Of a stretch of 64,000 nucleotides of DNA, positions 62,420-64,000 are shown piece after piece (within the stretch, counting starts at the first letter, position 1; every line of letters begins with the position of its first letter). The stretch lies in assembly GCA_963840075.1 (NCBI GenBank), contig CAWIXS010000015.1:62001-126000 (forward strand). The letters run 5' to 3'. The stretch is from AWTP1-13 sp963840075. Lineage in GTDB: Bacteria; Pseudomonadota; Alphaproteobacteria; Rhizobiales; Hyphomicrobiaceae. The translations under genes and the position numbers were made by a program. The notes beneath the pieces were generated by a model. It was not told where the DNA came from. It searched no databases and was given only the letters and a program-made list of their open reading frames with translations.

Positions 62420-63025
62420 CTACACCGCCCCGGCTGCGCGCTTGAGGCCGAGGGGCCCGGTGAGGCGTGCCAGCGCCCCGACGATCTCGGCCGCCGGCGC
62501 CGGCTTCACGAGGATCGGGTCGCCGCAGGCCGAGACCACGTCCTCGGGAGGGTGCGCAGCATGGAAGAGGATGCGCACGCCGTCCTCGCGCAGCCAACGC
62601 GTCACGGCGCGGTGCGCGTTGCGCTCGGGGCGCCAGTCCAGAACGGCGGCCGAGAAATCGAACTGCGCCAGGCGCGAGAGCGCCTCCTCCGCGCCGCGCG
62701 CAATGAGCACCTCGGCGCCGGCCCGCTCCAGGACGGCCATCATGCGGTCCGCCATGGAGGGATCCTCCTCGACCACCAGCACGGTCTCGCCATCCAGGCG
62801 CTGAGGCGCCGTGGCGCCGCGCTCCCCCGGCTCCCGCATGGACATGATGTCGGCCAGCGCGCGTGCGGCGCCGAAACCGCCGGACCAGCGGCCCGCGGCC
62901 AGCGCTTGCCGGAGGCGATCGAGGAGCTCGCTCTGCGTGACGATGCCCTTGTCGATCAGCACGTCCACGAGCACGGCGCACAGGCCCATCTGCCCGTCCG
63001 ACATCCTGGCTGGCTGGTCGTTCAT
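62420..63025 (-). CDS. Response-regulator-like receiver protein
   Basis: 201 residues from MNDQPARMSDGQ. The first 70 residues ('MGLCAVLVDVLIDKGIVTQSELLDRLRQAL') are a short helical N-domain. The receiver fold is at about 82-195: 'TVLVVEEDPSMADRMMAVLERAG', 'FDFSAAVLDWRPERNAHRAV' and 'DPILVKPAPAAEIVGALARL'. The acidic pair is 'EED' and the phospho-acceptor is the Asp of 'VLDW', where the next residues lack the usual 'MPG', so signalling may be atypical. It is convergent with the kinase operon and preceded by a tandem repeat of its ribosome-site region. Confidence 0.8.
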   Translation of the reverse strand: MNDQPARMSDGQMGLCAVLVDVLIDKGIVTQSELLDRLRQALAAGRWSGGFGAARALADIMSMREPGERGATAPQRLDGETVLVVEEDPSMADRMMAVLERAGAEVLIARGAEEALSRLAQFDFSAAVLDWRPERNAHRAVTRWLREDGVRILFHAAHPPEDVVSACGDPILVKPAPAAEIVGALARLTGPLGLKRAAGAV

Positions 63026-63026
63026 C

Positions 63027-63086
63027 GCTGCCCCCTCTGGAGCTGCCCCCTCTGGAGCTGCGCCCCCGTGGAGCTGCCCCTGTGGA
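63027..63086. repeat. 15-bp tandem repeat overlapping the ribosome site (4 units)
   Basis: Minus-strand units TCCAGAGGGGGCAGC occur twice exactly, followed by a 16-bp and a 14-bp variant. The unit carries AGAGGGGG, the Shine-Dalgarno sequence for the start at 63025, so the site is present in several copies. The last two variants, not multiples of three, limit readthrough. Confidence 0.85.
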
Positions 63087-63092
63087 AGAGGC

Positions 63093-63130
63093 GTGCCCAT
63101 CCGGATTCCCCGCGAGATCCGGATGGGCAC
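63093..63130. promoter_or_regulatory. Perfect 14-bp inverted repeat in the leader of the receiver gene
   Basis: GTGCCCATCCGGAT and ATCCGGATGGGCAC separated by a 10-bp loop (TCCCCGCGAG), about 70 bp upstream of the receiver start. It could be an operator or an RNA hairpin. The tail CCGGATGG also occurs at the ends of family-B copies (4021, 63580). Confidence 0.75.
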
Positions 63131-63352
63131 ATCAGCCCCCCGCTGCCCCCGGTTATATAGCGATAACCCACGCAGGATAGCGTGCATCCTTCACAAGTTT
63201 GTCTGTGGACAGGTCAGCCCGGACGATCAATGCGTTAGGCGGCCAGCGCTGTGGACAACCGGCGCCGGCGCCTCTGTCGTGCACGGAAGGGATGACACGT
63301 GGCAGGTTGGACACATCCCCAATTCGGCTGCGCACGAACACCCTGTCCCTGC

Positions 63353-63578
63353 CGCCCTCGGCCATCCACGAGCGTGCGGTGGCCGCAATGATCCGGGGGC
63401 GACGGGGAGAGGGTGGGAGCGGGGGGCAGCCAAAGGCGCCGCCCAGTCAGCAGGGCTTCGTCGAAGGCCACGAGGGCGACGGGCATGATCGGAGGCCGCC
63501 CGTGGAGGAAGCTTCCTTGGGGTATGAACCGGGCTGCCCCTCACCCCAACCCTCTCCCCGCAAATACGGGGAGAGGGA
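63353..63578. repeat. Composite family-B repeat, second copy
   Basis: The left half (63353-63440: CCCTCGGCCATCCACGAG, GACGGGGAGAGGGTGGG) and the right half (63533-63578: GCTGCCCCTCACCCC, CCCTCTCCCCGC, GGGGAGAGGGA) are arranged as in the copy at 3784-4019, with about 92 bp between. Together with surrounding sequence it fills the 550-bp gap between the receiver gene and the last gene; no gene was seen there. Confidence 0.8.
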
Positions 63579-63680
63579 GCCGGATGGGACTGGCACAGAG
63601 CGTGCGCTCGCGCCGCCCTGGCGGCTCGACATGTCTCGGAGGGCTCGACCGACGCACTCGGGCGCCGGCCGTTGCTCCTC

Positions 63681-64000
63681 CTACTTCGTGGAGTTCGCCT
63701 GCTTGGGGTTCGCAGTCCCGCAGTTGCCGTTGCCGGGGCGATAGTCGCGGTGCACCTGCTCGATGAGGGGGGAGTAGATGTCCTTCTTCTGGGCGTCCGG
63801 GAAGATCACCGTCCAGCTGTTGATGTTCTGCCCGCCGCAGACGAAGTTGACGCGCTGGTAGAACGCCGTGACGCCGTCGCTCTTGATGCCGGAGAGCACG
63901 AACCAGCCCTGTGTGTCGCGCACCGGCGCGTAGGTGATCTTCGCGCCCGGATAGCTCTCGTTCAGCAGGAAGGTGCGGTAGTCCTTGAGGCTCTTGCCGT
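63681..64000 (-). CDS. C-terminal part of an unknown protein (gene continues past the window)
   Basis: The visible end reads 'LKDYRTFLLNESYPGAKITY', 'GWFVLSGIKSDGVTAFYQRV', 'CGGQNINSWTVIFPDAQKKD', 'LIEQVHRDYRPGNGNCGTAN'. Two cysteines and several aromatic residues suggest a secreted or periplasmic domain. The start lies beyond the window. No family was recognised. Confidence 0.6.
   Translation of the reverse strand, partial: GKSLKDYRTFLLNESYPGAKITYAPVRDTQGWFVLSGIKSDGVTAFYQRVNFVCGGQNINSWTVIFPDAQKKDIYSPLIEQVHRDYRPGNGNCGTANPKQANSTK

Overview
The window is GC-rich chromosomal DNA, almost certainly from an alphaproteobacterium of the Hyphomicrobiales. The evidence is gene content: a MucR/Ros regulator, DUF1491, DUF5330 next to a SufE protein, DUF6456 next to a DnaA-C-like helix-turn-helix protein, TauE/SafE with a TIGR02186 partner, an HWE-type histidine kinase, and the order ribF-ileS-lspA-lipoprotein-M16-M16-pgi. 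No rRNA, tRNA, CRISPR array or intact prophage was recognised.

Layout. 0-5 kb: a class IV aminotransferase (cut by the window edge), small envelope genes, a P-loop kinase-like gene, lipA and an outer-membrane beta-barrel gene. 5-13 kb: a minus-strand block with an iron-type ABC binding protein and ATPase but no recognisable permease, three tandem paralogues of an uncharacterised polytopic membrane protein, and a glutamate-receptor-like ligand-gated channel. 13-21.6 kb: DUF1491, a peptidoglycan-binding protein, DUF5330, sufE, DUF6456/DnaA-C-like genes, two phage-flavoured small genes, ruvA and ruvC (no ruvB alongside), mucR and msrB. 21.7-30.4 kb: oligopeptidase B, a coiled-coil membrane protein, an extensin-like protein and a 1114-residue protein that joins a Lon-like domain, a membrane helix, about 17 repeats of 32 residues and a PDZ-like domain. 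30.5-41.6 kb: gentisate dioxygenase, a DUF2157/GDYXXLXY pair, RidA, an IS630 relic, a UbiA-family protein, YjbQ, a coiled-coil protein, TauE/TIGR02186 and apt. 41.8-56.1 kb: housekeeping genes mutL, pgi, two M16 peptidases, lspA, ileS, ribF and amiC. 56.8-64 kb: a TPR protein, an XRE regulator, a second TauE/SafE, a signalling cassette (HAMP-like histidine kinase, receiver-HWE kinase, divergent receiver protein) and the 3' end of an unknown gene.

Two features stand out. First, the 5-13 kb block looks like a membrane/transport locus in which a three-copy family of unknown proteins sits where an ABC permease would be expected, next to a prokaryotic iGluR-like channel. Second, several families of short palindromic repeats are scattered through the window and some copies lie inside genes: a CTCTCCCC-type element inside ileS, and GGGGTCTGACCCC-type elements inside the mutL linker, at the mutL start and inside the extensin-like gene. 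This recalls the palindromic elements that insert into protein genes in Rickettsia.

Five genes (aminotransferase, outer-membrane protein, DUF2157, coiled-coil protein, ileS) need a single-base shift to read through. That points either to indel errors in the assembly or to real decay; the ileS case, in an essential gene beside a 7-G run, favours error for at least that one.
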